From positions 56,203 to 120,202 of the forward strand of contig CACZKE010000007.1 in NCBI GenBank assembly GCA_902781705.1: a stretch of DNA of 64,000 nt, in the 5' to 3' direction. Made by a program: the position numbers and the translations under genes. The DNA is from an uncultured Bacteroidia bacterium. GTDB lineage: Bacteria; Bacteroidota; Bacteroidia; Bacteroidales; UBA932. The notes below the pieces were generated by a model that saw nothing but the letters and a program-made list of their open reading frames with translations, was not told the DNA's origin and did not search any database. Shown here in pieces: positions 30,801 through 39,200 of the stretch (position 1 is the first letter of the stretch; the number at the start of each line of letters is the position of its first letter).

Positions 30801-30969
30801 CGACGGCCCGCGCACGCTCACGAGCACCGTCAAGTTCGGCGAATTCACCCGTGAGATCAAGACCACGGTCATCGACCTCACCCTGGGTGCTCCGCTGAAG
30901 AAGGACCACATCGCCGGCGCCTCCATCACCGACAACTTCCCGACCCCGGGCTATGCCAACTGCTTCTAA
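27826..30969 (+). CDS. GH54 alpha-L-arabinofuranosidase with NEW3, interrupted lamin-tail domain and repeated modules
   Basis: A 1047-residue secreted enzyme. The ATG at 27826 is chosen because a signal peptide follows (MIKKPILFTALALALATPAT); an upstream start at 27721 would add a non-exported leader. Residues about 41-370 are a GH54 (AbfB-type) catalytic domain: Glu247 in TDQEN matches the known nucleophile, Asp329 in GGDNN the acid/base. The three disulfides known from the Aspergillus enzyme are matched by Cys42/Cys52, Cys107/Cys112 and the vicinal pair Cys202-Cys203. About 390-482 is NEW3-like. A lamin-tail domain begins near 490 (VKINEFRV, FIELYNASDKEVDIAGWEI) and its closing signature GRYPDGADTDDNMVDF lies only near 930-945, with repeat modules between. 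It releases terminal arabinofuranose. GH54 is mostly fungal, so transfer is possible. Confidence 0.85.
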   Translation: MIKKPILFTALALALATPATIVAGIALSSGPAAVPARPEGPCDIYAAGDTPCVAAHSSTRALYASYEGPLYQVMRQSDRATLDICVVPASPGDPGGYANAAAQDEFCKNTTCWVTVLYDQSGKENHLYQAPRGAFVGAALGGFDTMPIADMAPVTLMGHKVYGIFFVPGMGMRQNDPHGTAVDDQAEGQYWVINGHHYNSGCCFDYGNAETDSRDDGDGTMETTYYGNQPLWYHGDAPGPWIMTDQENNLVGCVNPDPNDKYCEGLPSISWRFVTATADGEPHHWRSMGGNAQGGELITMFDGSRIQNDRNSYDPMRKQGAIVLGNGGDNNNYSSGTFYEGAMTAPDTFPTVETNQAIQANVVAAGYDVQRLAIGASDKTATPNGLQTFSPGSVGNTTVSFVNTTKAPINDLTLTIDAPKGWKVNVLGSKETAKKVDYAVLPGQTVIANFTVTAGSREYNGDLTAKAAWTAPDGKAWNETAVEKVRNVAPVKINEFRVADGVNKTNSFIELYNASDKEVDIAGWEIVQHGATLPYFSTIKVPGGTKLAPKAFYLLGLSTSGLAVDAAKGDKTLYVRDVTGIQAGDEITIGTGANAEKHKVAVVVKHEPAPVEGGDFMRHYGRVINALGTPTTLWQPLPDGPVITIPAGSTSVPVDNTLGFKVGAKMAIGYGAKYPAPVANFEKYEVVTVTKVGKPGTQAWLAYDAKPGDRNIKVSSVENISVGDVIRLDIDSKGHGVEYVKVKKVGTASAKSPGRGPMTLEEAGTGLTLTKPLKYAHSANMPFSCNGTGISFTPATKFDHSSNEPVLALVYEIVLEEGLQRDHPVDEVICDPSVKTAGYQGEIAPDQLFGGPALARMGNMTLYDAEGRVVDCLNWGTIVDPMLAEGFQGQSGLEEYGNYIHLKVENENRGWGRDPNAPTLLNPHLSAGRYPDGADTDDNMVDFKFQLSTNLYEPAKAGSKKITITDTQGLRIGHLFNIGYGDDLETVMVATIDGPRTLTSTVKFGEFTREIKTTVIDLTLGAPLKKDHIAGASITDNFPTPGYANCF

Positions 30970-30981
30970 ACCAAACATAAT

Positions 30982-32580
30982 ATGAACACACGAATGACAA
31001 CTCTGCTGGCAGCGGCTACTCTTCTCGCTGCTGCATGCGGACAGCGGGCCGTACAGCCGACGCATCCCGGTCCCATCACGGCCGGAGAACACACCCGCGT
31101 CAACACCACATATGGCACTGTCGAGGGTTACTTGGACAACGATGTCTATACTTTCAAGGGCATCCAGTATGCCCAGGCCGAACGGTTCATGCCTCCCACT
31201 GCTCCCGATCCCATCGAAGGAATCCGGATGTGCAAGCTCTACGGCCCCAAGGCCATGCAGGGGGAAAACCTCATTTGGAAAGACGATACTCAACGGGACT
31301 ATACCTTTGGCAACCAGTTTATCCTGGAGCCCATGAGCGAAGAAGGCTGCCTGGTTCTCAACGTTTGGACGAAAAGCCTGGACGACGGAAAGAAGCGTCC
31401 TGTCTTCGTCTGGATCCATGGAGGGGGCTACTCCTCCGGCTCCGCCCATGACCTGGCCTGTTATGAGGGGCGTTCCCTGGCTGACAAGGGCGACATTGTC
31501 ACCGTGAGCATCAACCACCGCCTGAACGTGCTCGGTTACATGGACCTGACCGCCCTGGGAGGCCGGTTCGAAAGTTCAGTGAATCTGGGCATGCAGGACA
31601 TCGTGAAGGCACTCGAATGGGTCCATGAAAACATTGCGAAGTTCGGTGGCGACCCGGACCAGGTCACGATCGGCGGACAGTCCGGCGGCGGTGGAAAGGT
31701 ATCCACCTTGATGGCCATGCCTTCCGCGAAAGGACTGTTCCACCGGGCCGTCGTCCAGAGCGGATCCACGCTTCGCGTGGGAGACCAGGAGTACTCCCGG
31801 AAGCTGGGCCTGGCCACCCTTCAGGAACTGGGCGTGAAACCAGCGCAGGCCGAGACAAAACTCCCGGAATTCACTTATGAGGAGCTCGTCGCAGCCGGCA
31901 ACCGGGCCTCCCGGAAGATTGCAACGGCCGGCATCCGGGGCGGTTTCGGCCCGGTCATGGATGGAAAGATTGTTGCGGAACAACCCTTCGATCCGGAAGC
32001 GTCCGAAATCAACCGTGGCATCCCGATGCTGATCGGAACGGATTTCAACGAGTTCACCTTCGACATCTCCCCGGAAAAGACCCTGGACGAAGTGAAAGCC
32101 GCTCTCACGGAGCGGATGGGAGAGGAAAAGGCAGTCCAGTTCATAGAGGAATTCCCGAAAGCTTTCCCGGACGAAGCCCCAAAGGCGATGCTGTATATGG
32201 ACACCAGATTCCGCGCCGGTGCCATTAAGCAAGCGGCGGCAAAGAGCCGCCAGGGCGGTGCAAACGTCTATGTCTACCAGTTCACCTGGAAACCGGAGAA
32301 CAACGCCCTGGGTGCCAGCCACGGCATGGAACTCCCGTTCATGTTCAACAATGTCGCCATTCAGCGGGAGATGACCGGATCCTCCGAAAGTGCCTACAAA
32401 CTACAGGAGGTTATCAGCAACTACTGGCTCGCTTTCATCAAGACCGGAGATCCGAATGTGGCCGGACAGCCTGTCTGGGAGCCCTATAACGAGGAAACCG
32501 GACCTTGCATGATCCTGGACAACACCTGCGTGATGAAATACAACCATGACAAGAAACTCCTGGAGATCGCCAATCCTTAG
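30982..32580 (+). CDS. Type-B carboxylesterase, lipoprotein (GQSGGGG elbow), GH54-linked
   Basis: A 532-residue carboxylesterase-family lipoprotein (lipobox AAAC, Cys19), 12 bp after the GH54 gene and therefore in the same transcript. Motifs are WIHGGGYSSGSA, Ser234 in GGQSGGGG, GTDFNEFTF and ASHGMELPFMFN. It is a full-length paralog of the genes at 9159-10763 and 10776-12386 across the PUL. Its third codon positions look less strictly C/G than in the adjacent GH54 gene, hinting at a different history or weaker expression. Pairing with an arabinofuranosidase suggests removal of ester groups carried by arabinose side chains; this is inference. Confidence 0.85.
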   Translation: MNTRMTTLLAAATLLAAACGQRAVQPTHPGPITAGEHTRVNTTYGTVEGYLDNDVYTFKGIQYAQAERFMPPTAPDPIEGIRMCKLYGPKAMQGENLIWKDDTQRDYTFGNQFILEPMSEEGCLVLNVWTKSLDDGKKRPVFVWIHGGGYSSGSAHDLACYEGRSLADKGDIVTVSINHRLNVLGYMDLTALGGRFESSVNLGMQDIVKALEWVHENIAKFGGDPDQVTIGGQSGGGGKVSTLMAMPSAKGLFHRAVVQSGSTLRVGDQEYSRKLGLATLQELGVKPAQAETKLPEFTYEELVAAGNRASRKIATAGIRGGFGPVMDGKIVAEQPFDPEASEINRGIPMLIGTDFNEFTFDISPEKTLDEVKAALTERMGEEKAVQFIEEFPKAFPDEAPKAMLYMDTRFRAGAIKQAAAKSRQGGANVYVYQFTWKPENNALGASHGMELPFMFNNVAIQREMTGSSESAYKLQEVISNYWLAFIKTGDPNVAGQPVWEPYNEETGPCMILDNTCVMKYNHDKKLLEIANP

Positions 32581-32615
32581 GCTTCCCCTGTAAAATCATT
32601 GGCTATTGGAAAGAG

Positions 32616-32655
32616 AAGAGCTTTATGCGAATTAACCACATAAAGCTCTTTGTCA
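32616..32655. terminator. Hairpin after the GH54-esterase operon
   Basis: A 12-bp perfect stem AAGAGCTTTATG / CATAAAGCTCTT with an 11-nt loop, 36 bp after the esterase stop. The plus-strand T run is short. On the minus strand the hairpin would follow the esterase remnant at 32657-32716, as a terminator of that lost gene would. Confidence 0.6.
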
Positions 32656-32656
32656 T

Positions 32657-32716
32657 TTAAAGATACCGTAAACCGGCACCAAGGTCGTTCTCCATGAGGG
32701 CACGGTCATTCTGCAG
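32657..32716 (-). pseudogene. Vestigial 3' end of a type-B carboxylesterase gene
   Basis: On the minus strand the bases encode LQNDRALMENDLGAGLRYL and a TAA stop, with an in-frame TGA just upstream. The segment NDRALMENDL matches the C-terminus of the carboxylesterase at 9159-10763 (HDRALMDYDL), and the DNA of the two stretches is also recognisably similar. No more of the gene is visible upstream. It is best read as the remnant of a deleted esterase that once faced the GH54-linked esterase. It is short, so chance similarity cannot be excluded. Confidence 0.45.
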
Positions 32717-32757
32717 TCAATTTGTGTAAAGGAACCATTTATTCTCGAATTATTCTA

Positions 32758-32765
32758 TATTTTTG
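32758..32765 (+). promoter_or_regulatory. -7 element for the sulfatase gene
   Basis: TATTTTTG matches TAnnTTTG and lies 21 bp before the ATG at 32787. No good -33 TTTG is seen at 19-22 bp. Confidence 0.5.
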
Positions 32766-32786
32766 CAAACTCAAGACTGATTTAGC

Positions 32787-34409
32787 ATGCCCTCGAACCT
32801 CCGATTAGCCCTCACCAGCGCCACGGCCCTCGCCGCGGCGGGCGCCTGCTCCCAGAAAGAGACGGAACCGCCGAAACCCCTGAACGTCGTGTACATCATG
32901 TGCGACGACCACTCGTACCAGACCATCAGCGCCTACGACCGGCGGTACATCGAGACGCCGAACATCGACCGCATCTCCGAAGAAGGGGCCCGGTTCACGA
33001 ACAGTTTCGTCGCCAACTCGCTCAGCGGTCCTTCCCGCGCCTGCCTGCTTACGGGCAAGCACAGCCACGCCAACGGCTTCACCAACAACGAGCACGGCAT
33101 CTTCGACGGCAGCCAGCAGACCCTTCCCAAACTCCTGCAGGCCGGGGGCTACCAGACGGCGATGGTGGGCAAATGGCATCTGGTGAGCGACCCCACGGGC
33201 TTCGACTACTGGGACATCCTCACCGGCCAGGGAGACTACTACAACCCCGTTTTCATCCGGGAAGGCGAACGGATCGTGCGGCACGGCTACTCCACGGACA
33301 TCACCACCGACGTGGCCCTGGACTGGCTGGATGGACGCGATACGGACAAACCGTTCTGCCTGTTCCTCCACTACAAGGCCCCGCACCGCAGTTGGATGCC
33401 GGACTTGCAGGACCTGGGGATGTATGACGATGTCACCTATCCCCTCCCCGAAACCTTCTACGATGACTACGCCACCCGGGAAGCCGCCGCGAAGCAGGAG
33501 ATGAGCATCCTGGCGGACATGAACGTGGTCTATGACCTCAAGATGGCCGACCGCGAAGGCGAGATCCACACTCCCGAGAACCCGGGTCTGGAGCAGTACG
33601 GGCGCGACCTGTACCGGCGGGACCTCGCCCCCGGCGAACTCGTCCCTGGCCGGATGGACGCGGAACAGCAGGCCGCCTGGGACGCCTACTACGATCCCAT
33701 CATCGAGCGGTTCAAGCGGGACAGCCTGTCCGGGAAAGCGCTGTATGAGTGGAAGTATCAGCGATATATGCGGGACTACTGCAGCGTTATCCATTCCGTG
33801 GACCGGAACGTGGGGCGGGTCTATGACTACCTCCGCGACCACGGCCTGCTGGAGAACACCGTCGTGGTCTATACTTCCGACCAGGGATTCTTCATGGGCG
33901 AGCACGGTTATTTCGACAAGCGGTTCATGTACGAGGAAAGTTTCCGGACGCCGCTGCTGGTGCGCCTGCCGGGGCAGAAGCGCCACCGGGACATCGACGC
34001 CTTCGTGCAGAACATCGACTATGCCCCGACCATCCTGGAGATGGCGGGCCTGCCGGTGCCGGAGGACATCCAGGGCGAGAGTTTCCTTCCATTGCTGGAG
34101 GGAGTCAAGCCGTCCAAGGTCATGACGACCGAGGGAAAAGGCTGGCGCAAGTCTCTCTACTACCATTATTATGAGTTCCCGGCCGAGCATTCGGTCCGTC
34201 GCCACTACGGGGTACGGACGGAGCGGTACTCCCTGATGCATTTCTACAACGACATCGACGAGTGGGAACTTTTTGACCTGCAGGAGGATCCGATGCAACT
34301 ACATAACCTCTACGGGGAGCCCGGGACGGAGGACATCACCCGGGAACTGCGTAAGGAACTGGAGCGCCTCCAAGTGCTGTACGACGACCCCATTATCAGC
34401 CGCAACTGA
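32787..34409 (+). CDS. Serine-type (anSME-dependent) S1 sulfatase
   Basis: A 540-residue type I sulfatase. The N-terminus is a signal peptide ending in AGAC (Cys21), a weak lipobox. The activation site is S-x-P-S-R-x4-T-G starting at Ser80 (LSGPSRACLLTG); Ser80 would be converted to formylglycine by an anaerobic sulfatase-maturing enzyme, the normal route in Bacteroidota. Calcium ligands are Asp40-Asp41 (IMCDDHS) and the later DQGFFMGEHG. The C-terminal block ERYSLMHFYNDIDEWELFDL is typical of the family. It has its own promoter and terminator, so it may be a neighbour rather than part of the arabinan PUL; arabinan is not normally sulfated. The substrate is unknown. Confidence 0.9.
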   Translation: MPSNLRLALTSATALAAAGACSQKETEPPKPLNVVYIMCDDHSYQTISAYDRRYIETPNIDRISEEGARFTNSFVANSLSGPSRACLLTGKHSHANGFTNNEHGIFDGSQQTLPKLLQAGGYQTAMVGKWHLVSDPTGFDYWDILTGQGDYYNPVFIREGERIVRHGYSTDITTDVALDWLDGRDTDKPFCLFLHYKAPHRSWMPDLQDLGMYDDVTYPLPETFYDDYATREAAAKQEMSILADMNVVYDLKMADREGEIHTPENPGLEQYGRDLYRRDLAPGELVPGRMDAEQQAAWDAYYDPIIERFKRDSLSGKALYEWKYQRYMRDYCSVIHSVDRNVGRVYDYLRDHGLLENTVVVYTSDQGFFMGEHGYFDKRFMYEESFRTPLLVRLPGQKRHRDIDAFVQNIDYAPTILEMAGLPVPEDIQGESFLPLLEGVKPSKVMTTEGKGWRKSLYYHYYEFPAEHSVRRHYGVRTERYSLMHFYNDIDEWELFDLQEDPMQLHNLYGEPGTEDITRELRKELERLQVLYDDPIISRN

Positions 34410-34448
34410 TCCCATTTTCGGATTTTCACCGTAAAATACCGGGATATG

Positions 34449-34480
34449 AACGGCCTTCCAGTGCGTTGGAAGGCCGTTTC
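34449..34480 (+). terminator. Hairpin terminator after the sulfatase gene
   Basis: A 12-bp perfect stem AACGGCCTTCCA / TGGAAGGCCGTT with a 6-nt loop followed by TTTC; the T run is short. Confidence 0.65.
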
Positions 34481-34500
34481 CGGACTTTATCCGTCTCCAT

Positions 34501-34533
34501 TTTGCTTAGACGGATAGTTTTCCGGTACTTTGC
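34501..34533 (+). promoter_or_regulatory. Promoter of the unknown lipoprotein gene
   Basis: TTTG (34501-34504), a 21-bp spacer and TACTTTGC (34526-34533). The -7 box has one base fewer between TA and TTTG than the usual TAnnTTTG; the same form precedes topA. Confidence 0.5.
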
Positions 34534-34570
34534 AGGGAAGGATCCGGGACTGGCCCCGGAAAAGATTGAG

Positions 34571-35740
34571 ATGAAGCGAACGCTGATTTTGGGATGCCTC
34601 GCCGGCATCTTCCTGCCCCTCGCCTGCGAACGGCTGGACAACGACCGGGACCTCCACACCGGAGGGAACGGATACATTTTCACCCTGGAGGACGTGGCCC
34701 AACTCATGGCCGCCGTCCCTGTCGGGGAAGCCCAGATCGGAGAGGTCCGGGATGCCGTGTCCGCCTCCTGCGGAAACGGATATGACGACGAATACACGAT
34801 GAAGGACCTGTTCCTCACCCCGGGTGCGGGCATCGGCACGGAAACGGCCACTCGGGTGGAGGCCTATCCGGAGCCGCTGCGGGACCTGCTGACCGAACAC
34901 GTCCGGCGGACCCTGGGCGGGACGCGCGCCCTGGACGCAGAACAGTTCCTGGACCAACTCTCCTCCTCGGACGTCCAGATCTACTGGCCTTATTCCGAAC
35001 TGTTTGAAGGCAGTTCCGAAAGGCCGGTCATCACCTTCGACCCCGGGGACAATTCCGTCCGGAACATCGGCTACCTCCGCCGGGAGGACGGAAGCGTCGA
35101 AGAACTCATCGTCGATGAAGAGATGGCCTGCCAGCGTCCCGTCTGGGTCATCAGCCGGAATGCCGATGCGGAATACCAGTCCCTGGAAATGCGCCGGCGG
35201 GAAGACCCGGACTGGGGTACCGGAGGAGGGATTGTCACATCCGGAACCCGTGCCTCGAACAAGAATTATTTCCAGACCCTCGTCCTCCGGTCCATCCAGG
35301 CGAACCGGCAATTCGACTCGTGGTTCGCGGGCGGAAGCGAGTTCCTCGTGAAGGTCGGCGCCATCGAGGACTTTACGGCATCCACCGAAGCGGAACTCCG
35401 GCTCTATACCCCGTCCGTCACGGATTTCCTTATCGTCGTGCGGCGGAACCAGGTCGGGAAACCAGTGGATTTCAACGCCGTCCTCGTGTCGGAATGGACC
35501 GGAATGGTGGACAACTGCGCTTTCATGATGGTGGAAGATGACGGAGGCACTCTCACCACCTGGAAGTGCTCCGCCATGGTCCGGTACAACTCCAAAAGTT
35601 ACGGTTTCGAAATCGAACTGCCGCTGCATTCCCGGGACGACATCGTCTGGCGGGGTGCCCTCACCAGGACCTACATCGAGCGGAACTGCGGCGCCGTAGG
35701 GCATTTCGGCGACGTGGACCTGGTCATGGATCTGATCTGA
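34571..35740 (+). CDS. Lipoprotein of unknown function
   Basis: A 389-residue protein that I do not recognise. The ATG at 34571 gives a compact signal peptide with lipobox PLAC (Cys19; MKRTLILGCLAGIFLPLAC); an in-frame start at 34466 lies upstream of the promoter and is rejected. An N-terminal helical part (residues about 35-135) is followed by a beta-rich part with conserved-looking aromatic and acidic clusters (DVQIYWPYSELFEGS, PVITFDPGD, PVWVISRNADAEYQSLEM) and a C-terminal part containing FDSWFAGGSEF and DNCAFMMVEDDGG. No enzyme motif is evident. It is a single-gene unit with its own promoter, before a long leader region. Confidence 0.7.
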   Translation: MKRTLILGCLAGIFLPLACERLDNDRDLHTGGNGYIFTLEDVAQLMAAVPVGEAQIGEVRDAVSASCGNGYDDEYTMKDLFLTPGAGIGTETATRVEAYPEPLRDLLTEHVRRTLGGTRALDAEQFLDQLSSSDVQIYWPYSELFEGSSERPVITFDPGDNSVRNIGYLRREDGSVEELIVDEEMACQRPVWVISRNADAEYQSLEMRRREDPDWGTGGGIVTSGTRASNKNYFQTLVLRSIQANRQFDSWFAGGSEFLVKVGAIEDFTASTEAELRLYTPSVTDFLIVVRRNQVGKPVDFNAVLVSEWTGMVDNCAFMMVEDDGGTLTTWKCSAMVRYNSKSYGFEIELPLHSRDDIVWRGALTRTYIERNCGAVGHFGDVDLVMDLI

Positions 35741-35786
35741 CCTGTTTTCCGGATTCCGATTTCACTGTATCCGAACCGCATAACTC

Positions 35787-35817
35787 TTTGCGATTCGGAA
35801 AACATTTCCTATCTTTG
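35787..35817 (+). promoter_or_regulatory. Strong consensus promoter of the structured leader / Oar-like receptor
   Basis: TTTG (35787-35790), a 19-bp spacer and TATCTTTG (35810-35817), a textbook Bacteroidota promoter. It lies 434 bp before the receptor ATG, so the transcript begins with a leader of roughly 425 nt. Confidence 0.75.
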
Positions 35818-35823
35818 CAGCGT

Positions 35824-36251
35824 CCAAGAGAAGGGTTTTATCCGGACCTGGACAGACATATTAGATGAAAGTGTAACTGCTTTTATCCTTGGGGGAAATC
35901 TGGTAAATTTCATTAGATCAGGGATAGACAGTACCTTCATCACTTGTATGGCAAATTGTGCCCGTCAGTGGCACTCATCCATACGGGTGTGGAGTATTGT
36001 TTATTTGATCACGGCTTTACCAGAGCCTCTCCCCAGATAAACGACATGCTCCACACTTTCTTTATGTGGAACCCCCTTCCGAAGGAGCCGGAAGGAATGC
36101 TGCGAATTCGTATCCAAGACATATCAGACTTATGAACGGAAGGATGAATAGTTATAACAAGTTGATTAATTTCCGTTCAAACAAGGGTGCGGCCGCGAGG
36201 TCCCGCCCTTTTGTCGTGCCTATTCTTACTCAACCATCTTTTATTTAACTT
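35824..36251 (+). promoter_or_regulatory. Long structured 5' leader (candidate cis-regulatory RNA or small RNA)
   Basis: This 430-bp stretch lies between a consensus promoter and the TonB receptor gene, and base composition shifts to A/T-richer than the coding DNA. Visible elements in order: hairpin GATGAAAG/CTTTTATC (35864-35887); GTATGG (35946) pairing with CCATAC (35979), enclosing GTGCC/GGCAC; a long-range stem GTGTGGAG (35987) with CTCCACAC (36049), continued by GTTTAT with ATAAAC, enclosing GGCT/AGCC; GAACGGAA (36134) with TTCCGTTC (36171); and a terminator-like hairpin at 36183-36213. I find no match to the conserved boxes I know for cobalamin, TPP, SAM or glycine riboswitches, nor tmRNA, RNase P RNA or a tRNA. 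No convincing small protein is seen. Confidence 0.55.
36183..36213 (+). terminator. Terminator-like hairpin just before the Oar-like receptor gene
   Basis: AAGGG (bulged TG) CGG pairs with CCGCCCTT, followed by TTTTGTC, only 38 bp before the receptor ATG. Placed between promoter and gene, it would either end a leader RNA or act as a conditional attenuator. Confidence 0.45.
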
Positions 36252-39200
36252 ATGAGATTCAACCTCAAATCCATTCTCCTCGCCGCCACCATGCTGGCAG
36301 CGGGCGTCGTCGCCCATGCCCAGGTGACGACTTCCTCCCTGGGAGGACGCGTATCGGACAAGAGCGGTCCCGTCGCAGGCGCCACGGTCATCGCCACCTA
36401 CGGTCCTACCGGTTCCACTTACTATGCCGTCACCAATGAGAACGGCAACTACCGCATCAACGGCATCACGCCGGGCGGCCCCTACTCCGTGAACATCGAA
36501 ATGCTCGGCTACCGGAAAGTCGAGAACCAGAATGTCTATGCTCCCCTCGGTGAGACGGTCCTCGTGGACGGTTTCCTGGAGGACGAATCCCTGAACCTGG
36601 ACGCCGCGGTGTTCGTCGCCGACGGCAACGATTCCGGCATGAACATCAAGCGCTCCGGCGCCGGTACGGCCGTGAGCCAGCGCACCATGCAGGCTCTGCC
36701 GACTGTCAGCCGCAGCATGAACGACGTGATGAAGCTCACCCCGCAGGCCTCCACGACCACGAACGGTCTGGCCGTCGGCGGCGGTAACTACCGCTCCTCC
36801 TACGTCACCGTGGACGGTGCGGCTTTCAACAACGCCTTCGGTATCGGTTCCAACCTGCCGGCCGGCGGAAGCCCGATCTCCCTGGATGCCATCGAGCAGA
36901 TGAGCGTGAACATCACCCCGTTCGACGTCCGTCACTCCGGCTTCACGGGCGGTGCCATCAACGCCGTCACCAAGAGCGGTACCAACGAGTTCCACGCCTC
37001 CGCCTACGACTACTACACTTCGGACAAGGTCCGCGGTTACAAGGTCGAAGGTGAGGACCTGAACAAGACCACCTTCCTGAATAACACCATTGGCTTCACC
37101 GTCGGCGGCCCCATCATCAAGAACAAGCTGTTCTTCTTCGTCAATGCCGAATACACGGCCGATACCGTCCCCGGCTCCAACAAGGTGGTGAGCACCGCTT
37201 CCGGCCGCGTGGATCCGAACTTCACCCCGAATACGGACGTCGTCCGGCCCACCGAGACCTTCATGCAGGAGGTCCTGAAGACCCTCGACAGCAAGTACGG
37301 CTACAACCCCGGCCGCTACCAGGGCTATTCCCTGAGCACCCCGGACTACAAGATCATGGGCCGTCTGGACTGGATCATCAACCAGGACAACAAGCTCAAC
37401 CTCCGCGTGAGCCACACCCACAATTTCGACTCCAACTCCCCGTCCAGCTCGGTGAACCCGATCAACCCGAACCCGTACAACCGCAATACCTACGGCCGTA
37501 CTTCCACCTATGCTCAGTTCTTCGAGTCCAGCCGGTACTACCAGGAACAGAACTTCACCTCCGTCGCGGCCGAACTGAATTCCCGCCTCTTCGACGGCAA
37601 GGGTGCCAACATGCTGCGTGCCACCTGGTCTCACCAGAACGAGCCCCGCAGCTTCGTGGGCGGCAACTTCCCGACCGTGGACATCCTCGAGAACTATGTG
37701 GACAAGGACGGCAAGAACAACCGCGCCGTGCTGACTTCCTTCGGTCCCGACCCGTTCACCTACGGCAACCTCCGCGACGTGCACACCGTCGTGGTCACGG
37801 ACGAACTCACCTGGTCCGCGGGCATCAACAACTTCGTCGCCGGTCTCCAGTACGAGTACGACAACACCAAGAACGGCTTCATGCAGGGCGGCCTCGGCTA
37901 CTATGTCTATGACAGCTGGGAGTCCTTCCTCGCCGAGGGCAAACCGGTGGCCTTCGCCATCACCCACTCCAACCGCGACGACCTCGCCCAGGTCTTCCCG
38001 GCCTTCTCCTACAACCAGGCTTCCGCCTATATCCAGGACGAGTTCGACTTCAGCGACTACTTCAAGCTCACCGTCGGTCTCCGCGCCGAGCTCCCGTTCT
38101 ACCCGTCCATCGCCGGCAATGAGAACAAGGAATTCCTGACCCTCGCCGCCGGCAGCCAGTCCATGAAGGGCATGAGCACGGCCGACATGCCGAAGGCCCG
38201 CATCAACCTTTCCCCGCGCATCGGCTTCAACTGGGATGTCCTGAAGAACCGCAGCCTCGTGGTCCGCGGCGGTACCGGCCTGTACACCGGCCGCATTCCG
38301 TTCGTGTGGATCGTCTCCGTGGCCGGTAACAGCAACTGCCTCCAGGCCCAGTACATCGACACCGACGGTTCCAACCCCAACACGCCGTCCTTCCACGCCA
38401 CCACGGATGAAATCCTGAAGGACATCTACGGCGGCTCCTTCAAGGCCCAGGATCTCGCCGCCCCGACCGGTGCGACGATCATCGACCGCGAGCTCAAGAT
38501 GCCCACCACCTGGAAGACTTCCCTCGCCGTTGACATGAACCTGCCCGGCGGTATCAAGGGTTCCATTGAAGGTATCTACAACTACGATTTCAACACGGTG
38601 CAGGCCCTCCGCCTCGGTTATGTCGAGGGTGACGGCATCCAGCTTCCGGGTGAGCCCGCCAAGCGCGCCTCCTTCTCTTCCGAACGGATCAAGAACAGCC
38701 TCGGCAGCACCGTGAGCCCGTACTACCTGACGAACTCCGACCTCCACGGAACCTACTACTCCGTGACCGCCCAGCTCTCCAAGAACTTCAACAACGGCCT
38801 GAGCCTCATGGCGGCCTACACCCGCAGCGACTCCAAGTCCATCCAGGAAGGCTACGGCGACCAGGTTTCTTCCCTGTTCTCCGGCGGCAACTACAGCGTG
38901 AACGGCTCCAACAAGCCCGAACTCGGCCACTCCGCCTTCGTCTCCCCGAACCGCGTCATCGCCAACATCGGCTACAAGATCCAGGAAGGCAAGCACCTGG
39001 CCACGACCCTGGGCCTGTTCTACGAGGGCTTCAACCACTGCTTCGTGGGTGGTTACTCCTACACCCGGTACTCCTACACCTTCGGTGTCCGTTCCGGAAG
39101 CTATGTGAACGACGTCACCGGCGTGGGCGGTTCCCAGAACCTGATGTACATCCCCACCGACGCTGATCTCACCAAGATGACCTTCAAGGACGAGGCCAAC

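Noticed and set aside
27805-31518. A 1237-codon open frame on the minus strand, and similar long antisense frames at 36177-39590, 12692-15835 and 17483-20224
   Set aside because: They lie opposite GH54, Oar-like and SusC genes with clear domains. Strong C/G preference at third positions removes stop codons from the complementary frame; the translated products are low-complexity (V, G, D, H-rich) with no motifs.
32787-34409. Sulfatase as a core member of the arabinan PUL
   Set aside because: It has its own promoter and terminator, and arabinan is not normally sulfated; it is reported as a neighbour only.
35944-36135. A 63-codon small protein in the leader
   Set aside because: It would need a TTG start, has no signal peptide or motif, and overlaps the paired segments of the RNA structure.
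35824-36251. Cobalamin riboswitch, a common element before TonB receptor genes
   Set aside because: I could not find the conserved B12-box region or the other invariant bases; the pairing pattern differs.
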